Shown: piece after piece, positions 33,410-42,314 of the stretch
Layout of the letters: each line of letters begins with the position of its first letter
Numbering within the stretch: position 1 is the first letter of the stretch
Assembly (NCBI GenBank): GCA_018062515.1
Contig: JAGOSC010000015.1
Span: 1 to 48,656 of the forward strand
Length of the DNA: 48,656 nt
From: Candidatus Omnitrophota bacterium
GTDB lineage: Bacteria; Omnitrophota; Gorgyraeia; Zapsychrales; Zapsychraceae
Direction: 5' to 3'
Program-made: the position numbers and the translations under genes
The notes under the pieces: generated by a model
What the model saw: only the letters and a program-made list of their open reading frames with translations
Told to the model about the DNA's origin: nothing
The model's database searches: none

Positions 33410-36043
33410 ATGAAACGATTACTTCACATTTTTTTATTTATCTTCGTGTTTTTTTGCTCGAGAGTTGACGCGTATGAACCAATTGTTTCCCGTCATGTTT
33501 TAGATAATGGTTTGACCGTCGTCATTCAGGAAATGCCGAATAATCCGATGGTCTCCGTCTACATGTTGGTTAAGGCTGGCTCCGCGACGGAAGGGAAATA
33601 TCTTGGTTGCGGTTTGTCTCATTTTCTCGAACATATGTTATTTAAAGGAACGGAACGCCGGAAACCCGGTGAGATCGCAGCGGAAATTCAGGCGGTGGGC
33701 GGTAACTTAAACGCGTCGACGAGTATGGATTACACAATTTACACGATCAATGTGCCTTATGAGGAATTCAATGTAGGTTTAGATGTTTTAACGGATATGA
33801 TTATGAACTCGACGCTGAATCATCAAGAAGTTCAGAAAGAACGGGAAGTTGTCTTTAACGAAATGCGAATGGTTTACGACCGCCCGGAACAATATCTGTC
33901 CCGACTAGCCTACGGCACTGTCTATACAAAGCATCCATATAAACATCCTATTATCGGATACAAAGATTTGCTTGCCCAAGTTTCCAGAGACGAAATGATG
34001 GAATATTATAAATCTAGATATTTCCCAAATAATATGGTTCTTTCCGTCGCTGGTAATGTGAAAACCGAAGAAGTTTTACCCTTAATTACTGAAATGTTTA
34101 AATCCTACAGCCGTAAACCCTATTTAGCTGAGGTTGTTCCAGCGGAGCCAGATCAGATTTCATCTCGACGGGTGGAAGATTTTTTTGAAACCGATTTAAC
34201 ACAGGTATCGATTGGTTTTCCGTCGGTGAATCTTCTTGACCATGATTTGTACGCGTTGGATGTATTAGCTCAGATTCTAGGCGACGGCGAAAGTTCACGG
34301 CTGTATAAAACATTGGTGAAGGATCAGAAAATTGTAGAAAATGTGTCGTCCTCGAATTATACGCCGATGGACAAAGGGGTGTTTGAAGTGGAAGCAGTCC
34401 TGGCGGACGAATCAAAAGTCGACGCGGTTGTCGATGAGGTTATTAGACAAATTGGTCAAATTAAAATTAAAGGAGTTACCGCCGAGGAACTTAAGAAGGC
34501 CGCACAGCAGGTGCTTAGCGAATACATCTTTAGTAATTTAACGACGAATCAGGTGGCGTGGTCTTTGGCTTATAACGAAGCCTTCGCCGGAGATTTTCAA
34601 TTTTCACGAAAATATGTCGAAGGGATTGAGAAAGTAACGGTCGCTGATATTAAGCGCGTGGCTAATCAATATCTGGTCGGTAATTCTCAAAATACCATAA
34701 TCTTGCGACCCAAAAGTAGTGAGTTAACTCAGAAGGAAAAACAAAAAGAGTTTAAGGTCGCAGGAATACAGAAAGAAGTTTTACCGAATGGCCTCACCAT
34801 ATTAACCCATGAAAATCCTCAATTTGATACTGTGTCTATTCGTTTAAATATGCGTGGCGGAGTGTATGAGGAACCAAAGGACCTTAATGGAACAGCGCGT
34901 TTGACGGCGGATGTCTGGACGATGAGCACCAAATCAAGAACGTCACGTGAAATGGCGGAATTTGTAGAATCAAAAGGAATATACTTGAGCGGATCGTCGG
35001 GACGAAATAGCACGGGTATTAATTTAGACTGTTTAAACAAAGACTTAGATATTTGTTTGGATTTACTTAAGGAAATTGTTTTGACGCCCGCATTTCCGCA
35101 AGAAGAAATAGATTTAACTAAACAACAAGATTTCGTATCTCTAAAATATCGTGATAAGGATATTTTTCAGTTATCATCATTTCAGTTGCAGCAAAATCTT
35201 TTTGATCAACATCCGTTGCGTTTAGACGTTCAAGGAACGGAGGAAACTCTTAAAAAAATTACTCGTGATGATCTTGTAAAGTTTTATCAAAAAATTACTG
35301 TACCGAACAATATGGTCTTGTCTGTGTTTGGTAATATCGATGCTAAAAAGGTTATTGAACGAATTAAAAAAGATTATGGGAACCTTGCTCGTCAGGATAT
35401 TGAGATCCATTCATTTACCGAAGATCCCATCACTTCTCCCCGGCAAGTAAATCTTACTTTGGATAAAGAGCAGGCGATTATCCAATATGGTTTTCGTGCT
35501 GTTGACTTTAAGCATCCGGATTACTATAAGCTCGACGTGCTGATATCTATTTTAGGATCTTCGTTTAATGGAAGAATGTTTCTTAACATTCGTGATATAC
35601 AAGGTAAAGCTTATACGTTAGGGGCCGATGTCGCCGCGGGTATTGACGCGGGATTTATTTATTTCTATGTACTTACCGACGACAAAAGTGTTGAAGATGT
35701 AGACCGATTGGTCTTGGAAGAAATTAAAAAGATTCAGAATGAATCTGTGTCGGATAAAGAGTTGAGCGATATAAAACGGTTTATGAAAGGGTCACATAAA
35801 AGCAGTCTTCAAACCGAAGCAGCACTGAATAGTACAAGCAATCTGTATGAGCTTTATAATTTAGGATATGACTATCATACGCATTATGATGAATTCGTCG
35901 ACGCGGTGAGCAGTTCGGATGTGATGGAAATGGCAAAGAAATATTTAGACACTAATAAAATGGTGACCGTTTATATAAGGCCAAAGTCTGTCGAAAAGAT
36001 CGTTGATGTCAAACCTTTGGAGCCTTTAAAAACCGAAAAATAA
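33410..36043 (+). CDS. M16-family zinc metallopeptidase, two-domain, secreted
   Basis: 877 aa with a signal peptide (about residues 1-21). It carries two tandem M16 modules. The first (~25-430) has the inverted zinc motif HFLEH (H71, E74, H75) and a downstream Glu in REVVFNEMRM, so it should be catalytic. The second (~455-870) lacks HxxEH and would form the other half of the peptide chamber, as in single-chain PqqL/pitrilysin-type enzymes. It degrades or processes peptides in the periplasm. ATG 33410 follows AAGGAA (33402-33407); an in-frame ATG at 33374 lies inside the upstream gene. Secreted protein processing is inferred. Confidence 0.93.
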   Translation: MKRLLHIFLFIFVFFCSRVDAYEPIVSRHVLDNGLTVVIQEMPNNPMVSVYMLVKAGSATEGKYLGCGLSHFLEHMLFKGTERRKPGEIAAEIQAVGGNLNASTSMDYTIYTINVPYEEFNVGLDVLTDMIMNSTLNHQEVQKEREVVFNEMRMVYDRPEQYLSRLAYGTVYTKHPYKHPIIGYKDLLAQVSRDEMMEYYKSRYFPNNMVLSVAGNVKTEEVLPLITEMFKSYSRKPYLAEVVPAEPDQISSRRVEDFFETDLTQVSIGFPSVNLLDHDLYALDVLAQILGDGESSRLYKTLVKDQKIVENVSSSNYTPMDKGVFEVEAVLADESKVDAVVDEVIRQIGQIKIKGVTAEELKKAAQQVLSEYIFSNLTTNQVAWSLAYNEAFAGDFQFSRKYVEGIEKVTVADIKRVANQYLVGNSQNTIILRPKSSELTQKEKQKEFKVAGIQKEVLPNGLTILTHENPQFDTVSIRLNMRGGVYEEPKDLNGTARLTADVWTMSTKSRTSREMAEFVESKGIYLSGSSGRNSTGINLDCLNKDLDICLDLLKEIVLTPAFPQEEIDLTKQQDFVSLKYRDKDIFQLSSFQLQQNLFDQHPLRLDVQGTEETLKKITRDDLVKFYQKITVPNNMVLSVFGNIDAKKVIERIKKDYGNLARQDIEIHSFTEDPITSPRQVNLTLDKEQAIIQYGFRAVDFKHPDYYKLDVLISILGSSFNGRMFLNIRDIQGKAYTLGADVAAGIDAGFIYFYVLTDDKSVEDVDRLVLEEIKKIQNESVSDKELSDIKRFMKGSHKSSLQTEAALNSTSNLYELYNLGYDYHTHYDEFVDAVSSSDVMEMAKKYLDTNKMVTVYIRPKSVEKIVDVKPLEPLKTEK

Positions 36044-36086
36044 ATTTAAGATATGGTTTATTGTGAGATGAGAAAATAGGAAATAT

Positions 36087-37454
36087 ATGCCGCTACATGA
36101 ATATCAAGATTTACGGTACAAACTAGAATTTAAAATTGTTGATATGCTGCAGGGACAAGTAAATCTTTTACAGCCGCAGAATGAAAAAGAACAGCTGGTT
36201 TCGAAGGCATTAACCACTATTTTTGAGAATAATGAATTTTCTGAATTGAAAGAAATTCTGAGCCGGCCTGAGGAAAGAATTGCGTTTATCAAAGAATTTT
36301 TATCGTATGGGATCCTGACAGATCTTTTATGCGACGGTTTCGTAGAGGATATCGTTGTCAATAACCTAAAACCTATTTATATCCACCATGGCCTAAAGGG
36401 ATTTGTAGCGACGGATAAAAAATTTACTGAACAAAGGGAAATGGATTTATTTATTAAAAAACTTCTTTTGTTCGCTGGACGAAAACAGTTAACCAAGATT
36501 ATTAACCTTGAACTTCCGAATCTGGAAGGACGAGTCAACATTGCCTTATCTCCGTTCGGTCCGCAATTGACGATCACCAAAGCTAAGGTCACACCGCTCA
36601 GTATTCTTGACTTGATTCATCAAGGGAGTTTGACGTATGAAGTCGCAGCCCAGCTTTGGCTTTACATTGACGGCATGTCCATTCGTCCCGCCAATATAAT
36701 GATTGCCGGAGGGCCAGGGGTTGGGAAAACAACTTTACTGAATGCTCTATTCAGTTTTATTCCTAATAGTGACCGTATGATTGTTATCGAAGATACACTG
36801 GAGTTGAATACATTTATGGAAGACAGCTGTTCACGCCTGGAAAGCGACGAAGAATTAACGCTGGCGGACTTGGTTAAAAATAGTTTGCGCATGCGCCCGG
36901 AGAGAATTATCGTCGGGGAAGTTCGTGGACAAGAAGCGACGGATATGATTACGGCGTGTAATATAGGTAAATATTGTATCGGGACAATTCATGCCTTGAC
37001 GTCGCGTGAGGCCATTATCCGTTTACAAAATGAACCGATGAATATTCCGGAAATGCTCGTCAACTTGATTGACGTATTTATCGTTCTCAAACGTTATCAC
37101 GTAAAAGATCGATTATTCCGCGTCGTCGATGAAATTAGTGAGACCAGCGGAATGGAACAGGTCAAAATACTTTTGTCCAAAGTTTATAAATATGATTACG
37201 ATACCCATAAGCTGCTTCAAATGAGTCCCAGTACGGTTTTTCGGGATCGATTGGCGGCTCAGTCGGGACTGACGCCGAAAGATATTATGAAAGAGCATCT
37301 TTTGCGCGCATTTTTACTTAAACATTTAGATGAGCAGAATATGACGACCATGAAAGAAGTTTCGACCTATTGCCGGGCCTATTCAAAAAATCCCAATGAG
37401 GCCGTTGCGCAATTGGGATTCAATCGTAATGAGCTTTTAAAAAGTGCTGACTAA
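36087..37454 (+). CDS. CpaF/TadA-type secretion ATPase, orphan
   Basis: 455 aa. An N-terminal helical domain (~1-110) and a C-terminal RecA-like motor with Walker A GGPGVGKTT (~209-217), Walker B-like MIVIEDTLEL, the Asp-box region LRMRPERIIVGEVRGQEA, and the His box GTIHALTSREAIIRLQ. These features place it among the CpaF/TadA/archaeal GspE2 ATPases that power Tad pili or type II/IV secretion. No platform, secretin or pilin-like Tad gene lies beside it. A PF13629-type domain, typical of CpaC, occurs in the 18.1-kb gene. It ends upstream of tRNA-Arg. Confidence 0.9.
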   Translation: MPLHEYQDLRYKLEFKIVDMLQGQVNLLQPQNEKEQLVSKALTTIFENNEFSELKEILSRPEERIAFIKEFLSYGILTDLLCDGFVEDIVVNNLKPIYIHHGLKGFVATDKKFTEQREMDLFIKKLLLFAGRKQLTKIINLELPNLEGRVNIALSPFGPQLTITKAKVTPLSILDLIHQGSLTYEVAAQLWLYIDGMSIRPANIMIAGGPGVGKTTLLNALFSFIPNSDRMIVIEDTLELNTFMEDSCSRLESDEELTLADLVKNSLRMRPERIIVGEVRGQEATDMITACNIGKYCIGTIHALTSREAIIRLQNEPMNIPEMLVNLIDVFIVLKRYHVKDRLFRVVDEISETSGMEQVKILLSKVYKYDYDTHKLLQMSPSTVFRDRLAAQSGLTPKDIMKEHLLRAFLLKHLDEQNMTTMKEVSTYCRAYSKNPNEAVAQLGFNRNELLKSAD

Positions 37455-37496
37455 TATCGGCCTTGATTTTTAATTTTATCCCCAATGATAACGTCC

Positions 37497-37524
37497 TTGC
37501 CAAACGGCGAGAGGCTGTTATAAT
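37497..37524 (+). promoter_or_regulatory. Promoter of tRNA-Arg(ACG)
   Basis: -35 TTGCCA (37497-37502), 16-bp spacer, perfect -10 TATAAT (37519-37524), about 40 bp upstream of the tRNA. Confidence 0.8.
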
Positions 37525-37563
37525 ATCCATAATTTTTTTGGATAAAAAATATATCTTCATTTT

Positions 37564-37640
37564 GCGCCCGTAGATCAATTGGATAGATCATCTGTCTACG
37601 GAACAGAAGGTTAGAGGTTCAAATCCTCTCGGGCGCGCCA
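37564..37640 (+). tRNA. tRNA-Arg (anticodon ACG), CCA encoded
   Basis: Acceptor GCGCCCG (37564-37570) pairs with CGGGCGC (37630-37636), then discriminator G and CCA. The anticodon loop CTACGGA gives ACG, whose first base is the normal substrate of TadA deamination to inosine. The T-arm AGAGG-TTCAAAT-CCTCT is intact. tadA lies 1.3 kb downstream. Confidence 0.96.
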
Positions 37641-37646
37641 GTTTTC

Positions 37647-37760
37647 GTTCAAATACTTTTGTATTTGAACTTCGTTTGGCCTAGCCTGCGAAAACGAAGA
37701 CTGTTGTCCGATGAAGTCCCGAGCGAAAAATCGCGAAAACAGAATCGAAAAATATTTTTT
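37647..37760 (+). other. Hairpin cluster downstream of tRNA-Arg
   Basis: A perfect 10-bp stem with TTTT loop (37647-37656 / 37661-37670) overlaps by one base the 5' arm of a second stem, CTTCGTTT / AAACGAAG (37670-37677 / 37692-37699). A small GCGA/TCGC hairpin follows, and then a run of eight T residues near 37755. It is likely the processing and termination region of the tRNA transcript. No gene is seen between 37641 and 37818. Confidence 0.5.
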
Positions 37761-37818
37761 TTAGCATCACCTGTGACGAGGTTTCTTCATTTAACGATTC
37801 AGATCAATCATATACGAT

Positions 37819-38985
37819 ATGACCTCCAAACCCAACCAAGCCAAAAAAAATAATCAACCAATAAAAACGAATGGGCCGATTGAAAGTTTTTACCAGCAGC
37901 TCGTCGAACAATCACCCGTCGGTATATTTACGACCGGACTGAAGGGTGATATTCTTTACGCCAATAAAGCAGCGTGCGATATTGTGCGACTGCCTATGGA
38001 TAAAATTGTCGGCAATCATTTTATGGAGTTCCTCGATAAGAATTCTCGTCGAAAGTCAAAGGAATATATTCTGCAGGTCAAGGAGGGTGAAACCCAGGCG
38101 CCTAATGAACTGATCATCTTTGATAGCAAGGGCAAGAAGAAATGGATTGAATTCACGGCCTCACCTATATTTAAAGGCAAGAATATTGTACAAATTCAAA
38201 TTTCTGTAAAAGATATCTCCCGTCGGAAACAGCTTGAGGATTATGCGCGTGAATCAGTGAAAGACAGCGCTGTCCAAAATTTTATTTCGGGAACAACTTA
38301 TGAAATTCGTTCGCCGTTAAAGGGTTTGCTTTTATTAACTCAGAGTTTATTGGACCGTTATAAGGATCGTGATTTTGAATATATTGGTTTCAAAGAATTT
38401 AATGAGATCTTTGATACTTTGGTAAACATGCGGGATAAGGCCAAGTATTGCAGCGAGACCGTCGACCGGCTCATTAATATAAGTAAGGCCAGTAATGATC
38501 TTAGTCAAAAATCCGGCGATGTGAATAAGGTGATTAAAGATTCTGTTCAGGTTTTGAAAAGTAGTATCACTAAAGCTGGGATTAATGTGCGGTTTACATT
38601 TTCCAATCCATTACCGTTGGCCTGGATGGGGGAAGTTGAATTAGGACAGGTAATTGTTAAAATTTTATCCAATTCTATCCAATCGTTGACGCGCGGCGGA
38701 CACTTCGATATTAAGACGTATTATCTAAAGAAAGAAAATAAACTTCGTATTGATTGCATTGACGACGGAATAGGAATTTCACGAGAGAACTTACCAAAAG
38801 TCTTTGATCCATTTTTTTCGACTAAGGAAAAGGGAAGCGAATACGGGGCTGGCTTGGGATTGGCCATTGTACAATCGATCATTCATTCGTATAAGGGCAA
38901 TATCACCATTAAAAGCCGTCAAAATCAGGGAACACGCGTGAAAATATTGTTGCCGGTGTTCAAGAAAATGAAAAAGAATGACTGA
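37819..38985 (+). CDS. PAS-domain histidine kinase-like protein lacking the phospho-acceptor His
   Basis: 388 aa, soluble. A PAS domain covers ~24-135, a dimerisation helix pair ~145-230 and a HATPase_c domain ~245-385. The ATPase looks complete: N box VKILSNSIQSL, G1 IDDGIGIS, F box FDPFFSTKEKG, G2 GAGLGLAIV. The H box, however, reads TTYEIRSPLKG, where families have (S/A)HE(L/I)RNPL; Tyr161 replaces the His. The codon TAT differs from CAT by one base. Unless this is a sequencing error, the protein cannot autophosphorylate at the usual site. It overlaps tadA by 8 bp. Confidence 0.82.
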   Translation: MTSKPNQAKKNNQPIKTNGPIESFYQQLVEQSPVGIFTTGLKGDILYANKAACDIVRLPMDKIVGNHFMEFLDKNSRRKSKEYILQVKEGETQAPNELIIFDSKGKKKWIEFTASPIFKGKNIVQIQISVKDISRRKQLEDYARESVKDSAVQNFISGTTYEIRSPLKGLLLLTQSLLDRYKDRDFEYIGFKEFNEIFDTLVNMRDKAKYCSETVDRLINISKASNDLSQKSGDVNKVIKDSVQVLKSSITKAGINVRFTFSNPLPLAWMGEVELGQVIVKILSNSIQSLTRGGHFDIKTYYLKKENKLRIDCIDDGIGISRENLPKVFDPFFSTKEKGSEYGAGLGLAIVQSIIHSYKGNITIKSRQNQGTRVKILLPVFKKMKKND

Positions 38986-39454
38986 TCCTGAGTATTTGAA
39001 AGATGAAGGCTACATGCGACAGGCTTTGGCGCAAGCCAAAATGGCTTATGAGCGTGATGAAGTTCCCGTCGGTGCCGTCATTGTTTTTGAAAATCAGATC
39101 ATCGCCAAGGCACATAATTTAGTTGAAACGCTTAAAGATCCAACCGCTCACGCGGAAATGATCGCGGTTACGCAGGCGGTCAATACTCTTAAGACGAAGT
39201 GGTTAAACAAATGTACCATGTACATTACCGTCGAGCCTTGTTCCATGTGTGCCGGAGCGCTCGTTTTGGCTCGCATCAGTAAACTGATTTTCGCCACCGA
39301 AGACCCGAAAACCGGGGCTTGCGGATCGCTCATGAATATCGCTCAACATAATTCATTAAATCATCATATTGATGTTCAAAAAGGAATACTCCGCGACGAA
39401 TGTTCCCTAATTATGAAAGAATTCTTCAAACAAAAACGGCATACACTCAACTAA
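38978..39454 (+). CDS. tadA: tRNA-specific adenosine deaminase
   Basis: 158 aa, normal length. Zinc-deaminase motifs are intact: HAEMIAV (zinc His and proton-shuttle Glu) and PCSMCAGA (two zinc Cys), with DPKTGACGSLMNI as the TadA-specific tail motif. It deaminates A34 of tRNA-Arg(ACG) to inosine so that CGU, CGC and CGA can be read. Its substrate tRNA is encoded 1.3 kb upstream. Translation is coupled to the kinase-like gene by an 8-bp overlap; an in-frame ATG at 39014 aligns better with short family members. Confidence 0.95.
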   Translation: MTDPEYLKDEGYMRQALAQAKMAYERDEVPVGAVIVFENQIIAKAHNLVETLKDPTAHAEMIAVTQAVNTLKTKWLNKCTMYITVEPCSMCAGALVLARISKLIFATEDPKTGACGSLMNIAQHNSLNHHIDVQKGILRDECSLIMKEFFKQKRHTLN

Positions 39455-39487
39455 AGGCCCTTTGTTAAAATAGGATAAAGGTCATAT

Positions 39488-39796
39488 ATGAAAAATTTTA
39501 AATGGATTCTTTTCTTAGGTTTATTCTTAGTGGGATGTGAAACAACAACACCTTTACATATTCCCGACAAGGAGACCAGAATCAGATATTTGCAAGTAAA
39601 TCCGGTTGAGGATGAATATATTCATGAGGCGATTAGAGACGGAGAGGTTGTTCCAGGAATGACAAAGGAACAGGTTTTATCGACGTGGGGTGAACCTGTA
39701 ATTCGTGGGATTGGCCGTTGGGAATATACCGGTATGAGAAATATTTATATCCTTTTTAAGGACGGAATTGTTACTGAAGTCCGTTTCTACACATAA
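39488..39796 (+). CDS. Small outer-membrane-type lipoprotein, BamE/SmpA-like
   Basis: 102 aa. The lipobox LVGC at about residues 15-18 of a short signal peptide marks a lipoprotein. The C-terminal part (PGMTKEQVLSTWGEP, then a WEYTG strand and FKDGIVTEVRF) follows the SmpA/OmlA (BamE) pattern of a two-helix, three-strand fold. A role in outer-membrane assembly is suggested but many such small lipoproteins are unassigned. An AAAGGT site precedes the ATG. Confidence 0.75.
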   Translation: MKNFKWILFLGLFLVGCETTTPLHIPDKETRIRYLQVNPVEDEYIHEAIRDGEVVPGMTKEQVLSTWGEPVIRGIGRWEYTGMRNIYILFKDGIVTEVRFYT

Positions 39797-39800
39797 TTAT

Positions 39801-40520
39801 ATGCAAAAAAATAATGACAAAATAATAACGGTCCGACGGGCGAATGAACGCGGCCACGCGAATTTTGGTTGGCTGAATTCTTTTCATACCTTTTCATTCG
39901 GCGAGTATCACGATCCGAATCATATGAGTTTCCGTACATTACGGGTCATCAATGATGATACGGTGCAGCCAGCCAATGGTTTCGGCGAGCATCCGCATCG
40001 TGACATGGAAATCATTTCTTATGTCATCGACGGCGAATTGGAGCATAAAGATAGCCTTGGTCACGGCGCTGTCCTTAAGACCGGTGAAGTCCAGGCCATT
40101 TGCGCCGGCACTGGGATTACGCACAGTGAATTTAATCCGTCAAAAACAAAGGCTGTTCATTTTCTTCAAATATGGATTCTCCCCGGGAAAAAAGGATTGA
40201 AACCCAGATATCAACAAGAAATGTTGAGCCGTTTTAAGAATGATAATGGTTTGACATTATTTGTCTCCAACCGTGAAGAGGATCAATGTTTAATCATTAG
40301 CCAGGACGCGAAAATTTATCACGGCAAACTTAAGGCTGGGCAAAGTAGAAAATATCAAACATCTAAAGACCGTGGCTTATGGATTCAAATGATTAATGGC
40401 AATATCACCGTCGGTGAAAATGTAATATCCCAAGGTGATGGGATCTCCATTGAACAAACAACAGAATTTACATTAGAAAGTATTAGCGACTCCGAATTTT
40501 TATTATTTGATCTGAAATAA
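39801..40520 (+). CDS. Pirin family protein (YhaK/YhhW-type bicupin)
   Basis: 239 aa. The N-terminal cupin holds the metal ligands expected for pirin/quercetinase proteins: two His in GEHPHRDMEI and His plus Glu in GTGITHSEFN. The C-terminal cupin (~140-239) is degenerate. Members can act as quercetin 2,3-dioxygenases or redox sensors; the substrate here is unknown. I start at ATG 39801 because family members begin close to the RRANERGHANFGWL segment; an in-frame ATG at 39768 would overlap the lipoprotein gene. Confidence 0.92.
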   Translation: MQKNNDKIITVRRANERGHANFGWLNSFHTFSFGEYHDPNHMSFRTLRVINDDTVQPANGFGEHPHRDMEIISYVIDGELEHKDSLGHGAVLKTGEVQAICAGTGITHSEFNPSKTKAVHFLQIWILPGKKGLKPRYQQEMLSRFKNDNGLTLFVSNREEDQCLIISQDAKIYHGKLKAGQSRKYQTSKDRGLWIQMINGNITVGENVISQGDGISIEQTTEFTLESISDSEFLLFDLK

Positions 40521-40528
40521 TTCTTCCT

Positions 40529-40963
40529 ATGTCCAAAGAATATTCATGTGAAGGTTGTCGTAAATTGAGATTGATTGATCCACCGCAGGATAAATTTGGT
40601 GAGGTTGTCCTTCTTAAATTTGATCAGAATTTGCATAATATTAAGGTGGACGAGGCCTTAGGAAATATACGTTATGAAGTGCTCGATAAACAGCGGGAAT
40701 TCATTTGTGATCATTGTGTTGTTGATTCTCGAAAGTTGGAATTTTTCGGTATGACCGTTTTTTATGTTTCTCTCGTAATTTTAACGTGGGCCTTCAGTAA
40801 TGAAGGTGTGGTTCAGGTGATTCTTTTTATCGCTTTAATTGGGGCCATTATGTATTTTTTGATGAGAACTCCGGACAGTGATTTACGCGACCAGATTTTA
40901 AAGAAATCACTCAAACAACTCGGAAAACTTCCGGTTACACGTAAAGAATCAAAAATCTTATAA
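40529..40963 (+). CDS. Zinc-ribbon membrane protein of unknown function
   Basis: 144 aa. Two CxxC pairs (CEGC at residues 7-10 and CDHC near 58-61) could bind a zinc ion. Two transmembrane helices follow (~72-92 and ~95-113), and the C-terminus is basic. I recognise no family. It starts 8 bp after the pirin gene and ends 9 bp before the ATP-grasp pseudogene. Confidence 0.6.
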   Translation: MSKEYSCEGCRKLRLIDPPQDKFGEVVLLKFDQNLHNIKVDEALGNIRYEVLDKQREFICDHCVVDSRKLEFFGMTVFYVSLVILTWAFSNEGVVQVILFIALIGAIMYFLMRTPDSDLRDQILKKSLKQLGKLPVTRKESKIL

Positions 40964-40972
40964 ATACGTATT

Positions 40973-41937
40973 GTGACCACCGCAAAAAAAATTCTTATAT
41001 CTTCGGGAGGCTGGCAAGGATCTTTAGCTACGATGCAAAGTCTCGGCCGACTTGGCCATCATCCCTATCTTTTGGCGAATAATCAAGAAACACCGGCGAT
41101 TCATTCCAAATATTGTAAAGGCTTCTTTATTACACCTAGAGTCGAGCAGGAAAAGGAGTATTTGTCCTGTCTTATTCAAATTCTCAGCGAGAACAAATTT
41201 GACGGATTCATACCGATCAGTGACCAGGTCGTTTCACTGATTTCTCGTCATCGGGCACAACTATTAAATATGACGAAGTTTATTCTGCCCGATGAGAAAA
41301 CTGTAGATCTTACTGTCAATAAGACGAATACATACCATTTTTGTTTACAAAATAATATTCCTATTCCTGAAACTTATTTCCCGCAATCATGGGCCGATAT
41401 TCTGGAGATTTCTAAAAAAAATATTTTTCCATGTTTTATAAAATATCCGATGGGATCTGCCGGAAATAATAATATGTTTGTCGAGCGCCCAAACCAACTC
41501 ATTGAATTTTTTAAGTCAAAAGAGAGGACAGAAATCTGGAAAATGGCGAATTTTTATTGTTAGAGATTAATCCGCGATTCTCAGGAACATTAAATTTTGC
41601 TTACCGAATGAGGATCGATTTAGCCAAAACGCTTTTCGATTATATTTTTAATAATGAAGTTTCAAAAAAAACAAGAAGACCATATACAAAAGAAGTGATG
41701 TACCGGTCCATTTTTCCGCAAGAAATTCTTTGGTATTTTAAAAAGAAAAAACACTTGCAGTTCTGGTTAAATTTTCTTAAGGTAGGAAGTAAATCAAACA
41801 TATATTGGGATGATTTGAAATTGTTGGAATGGCAAATCAAGGAAAGTTACTGGTCGCTGAACCATTTAAAAAATAAAAGAAATGAAGAAGACAAAGTTCT
41901 TAAATTGCGCTCCGGTTTTGTTAGTAAAAAATCTTGA
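40973..41937 (+). pseudogene. ATP-grasp enzyme, broken by internal deletion and frameshift
   Basis: The first part (GTG 40973 to 41563) encodes the N-terminal half of a carbamoyl-phosphate-synthase-like ATP-grasp protein up to the ATP-binding segment FIKYPMGSAGNNN, then runs into a stop. In another frame from about 41521 to 41937 the text resumes as DRNLENGEFLLLEINPRFSG, the metal-binding C-terminal motif. About 80-100 residues of the central ATP-grasp domain are missing between the halves. Neither half could be active. Neighbouring genes are intact. An assembly error is possible, but the missing block is larger than a typical indel error. Confidence 0.8.
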
Positions 41938-42277
41938 AAAATCCGTCGCCTATTATATTAATCAGTGTGGATTTGAAGAACCGCTTTTTTATGGGGATCA
42001 GAAAATTTTTTGCATGCTTCATCGTGACCTGTGTGAATTGATGTTGCATCAGGTTGAAGATCCTGAACAGATTAAACCGCATTGGAAATTGGTGAACGGC
42101 TTATGGAATATTTATTATTGGGTGGACGACGCGAAGCTGCTTTATGATGAGTTACGCTCAAGAGGTGTTAAGATCGACTATGATTTGAGTGTTAAAGAAT
42201 ATGGATGTCTTGAATTCGGCATCCAGGATATCGACGGTTATGATATTGGTTTCGGTCAAAATATAGAACCTGCGTAA
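41882..42277 (+). CDS. Glyoxalase/bleomycin-resistance (VOC) superfamily protein
   Basis: 131 aa with two beta-alpha-beta-beta-beta modules. Recognisable parts are PVLLVKNLEKSVAYYIN, WNIYYWVDDAKLLYDELRSRG and FGIQDIDGYDIGFGQ, the last being the conserved D-x-D/P-G-Y-x-I/L-x-F/I end of VOC proteins. The substrate cannot be deduced. The ATG overlaps the last 56 bases of the ATP-grasp remnant in another frame. Confidence 0.85.
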   Translation: MKKTKFLNCAPVLLVKNLEKSVAYYINQCGFEEPLFYGDQKIFCMLHRDLCELMLHQVEDPEQIKPHWKLVNGLWNIYYWVDDAKLLYDELRSRGVKIDYDLSVKEYGCLEFGIQDIDGYDIGFGQNIEPA

Positions 42278-42314
42278 ATGCAATAGTTAAATAACAAAAA
42301 GAAAGGGAAGTCTC

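Noticed and set aside
37659..37853. 64-codon ORF just after tRNA-Arg
   Set aside because: It runs through the hairpin and terminator region and has no ribosome-binding site or recognisable product.
41557..41937. Separate small gene starting at TTG 41557
   Set aside because: Its first residues are the C-terminal ATP-grasp motif, and the same frame is open upstream of the TTG; it is part of the broken ATP-grasp gene.
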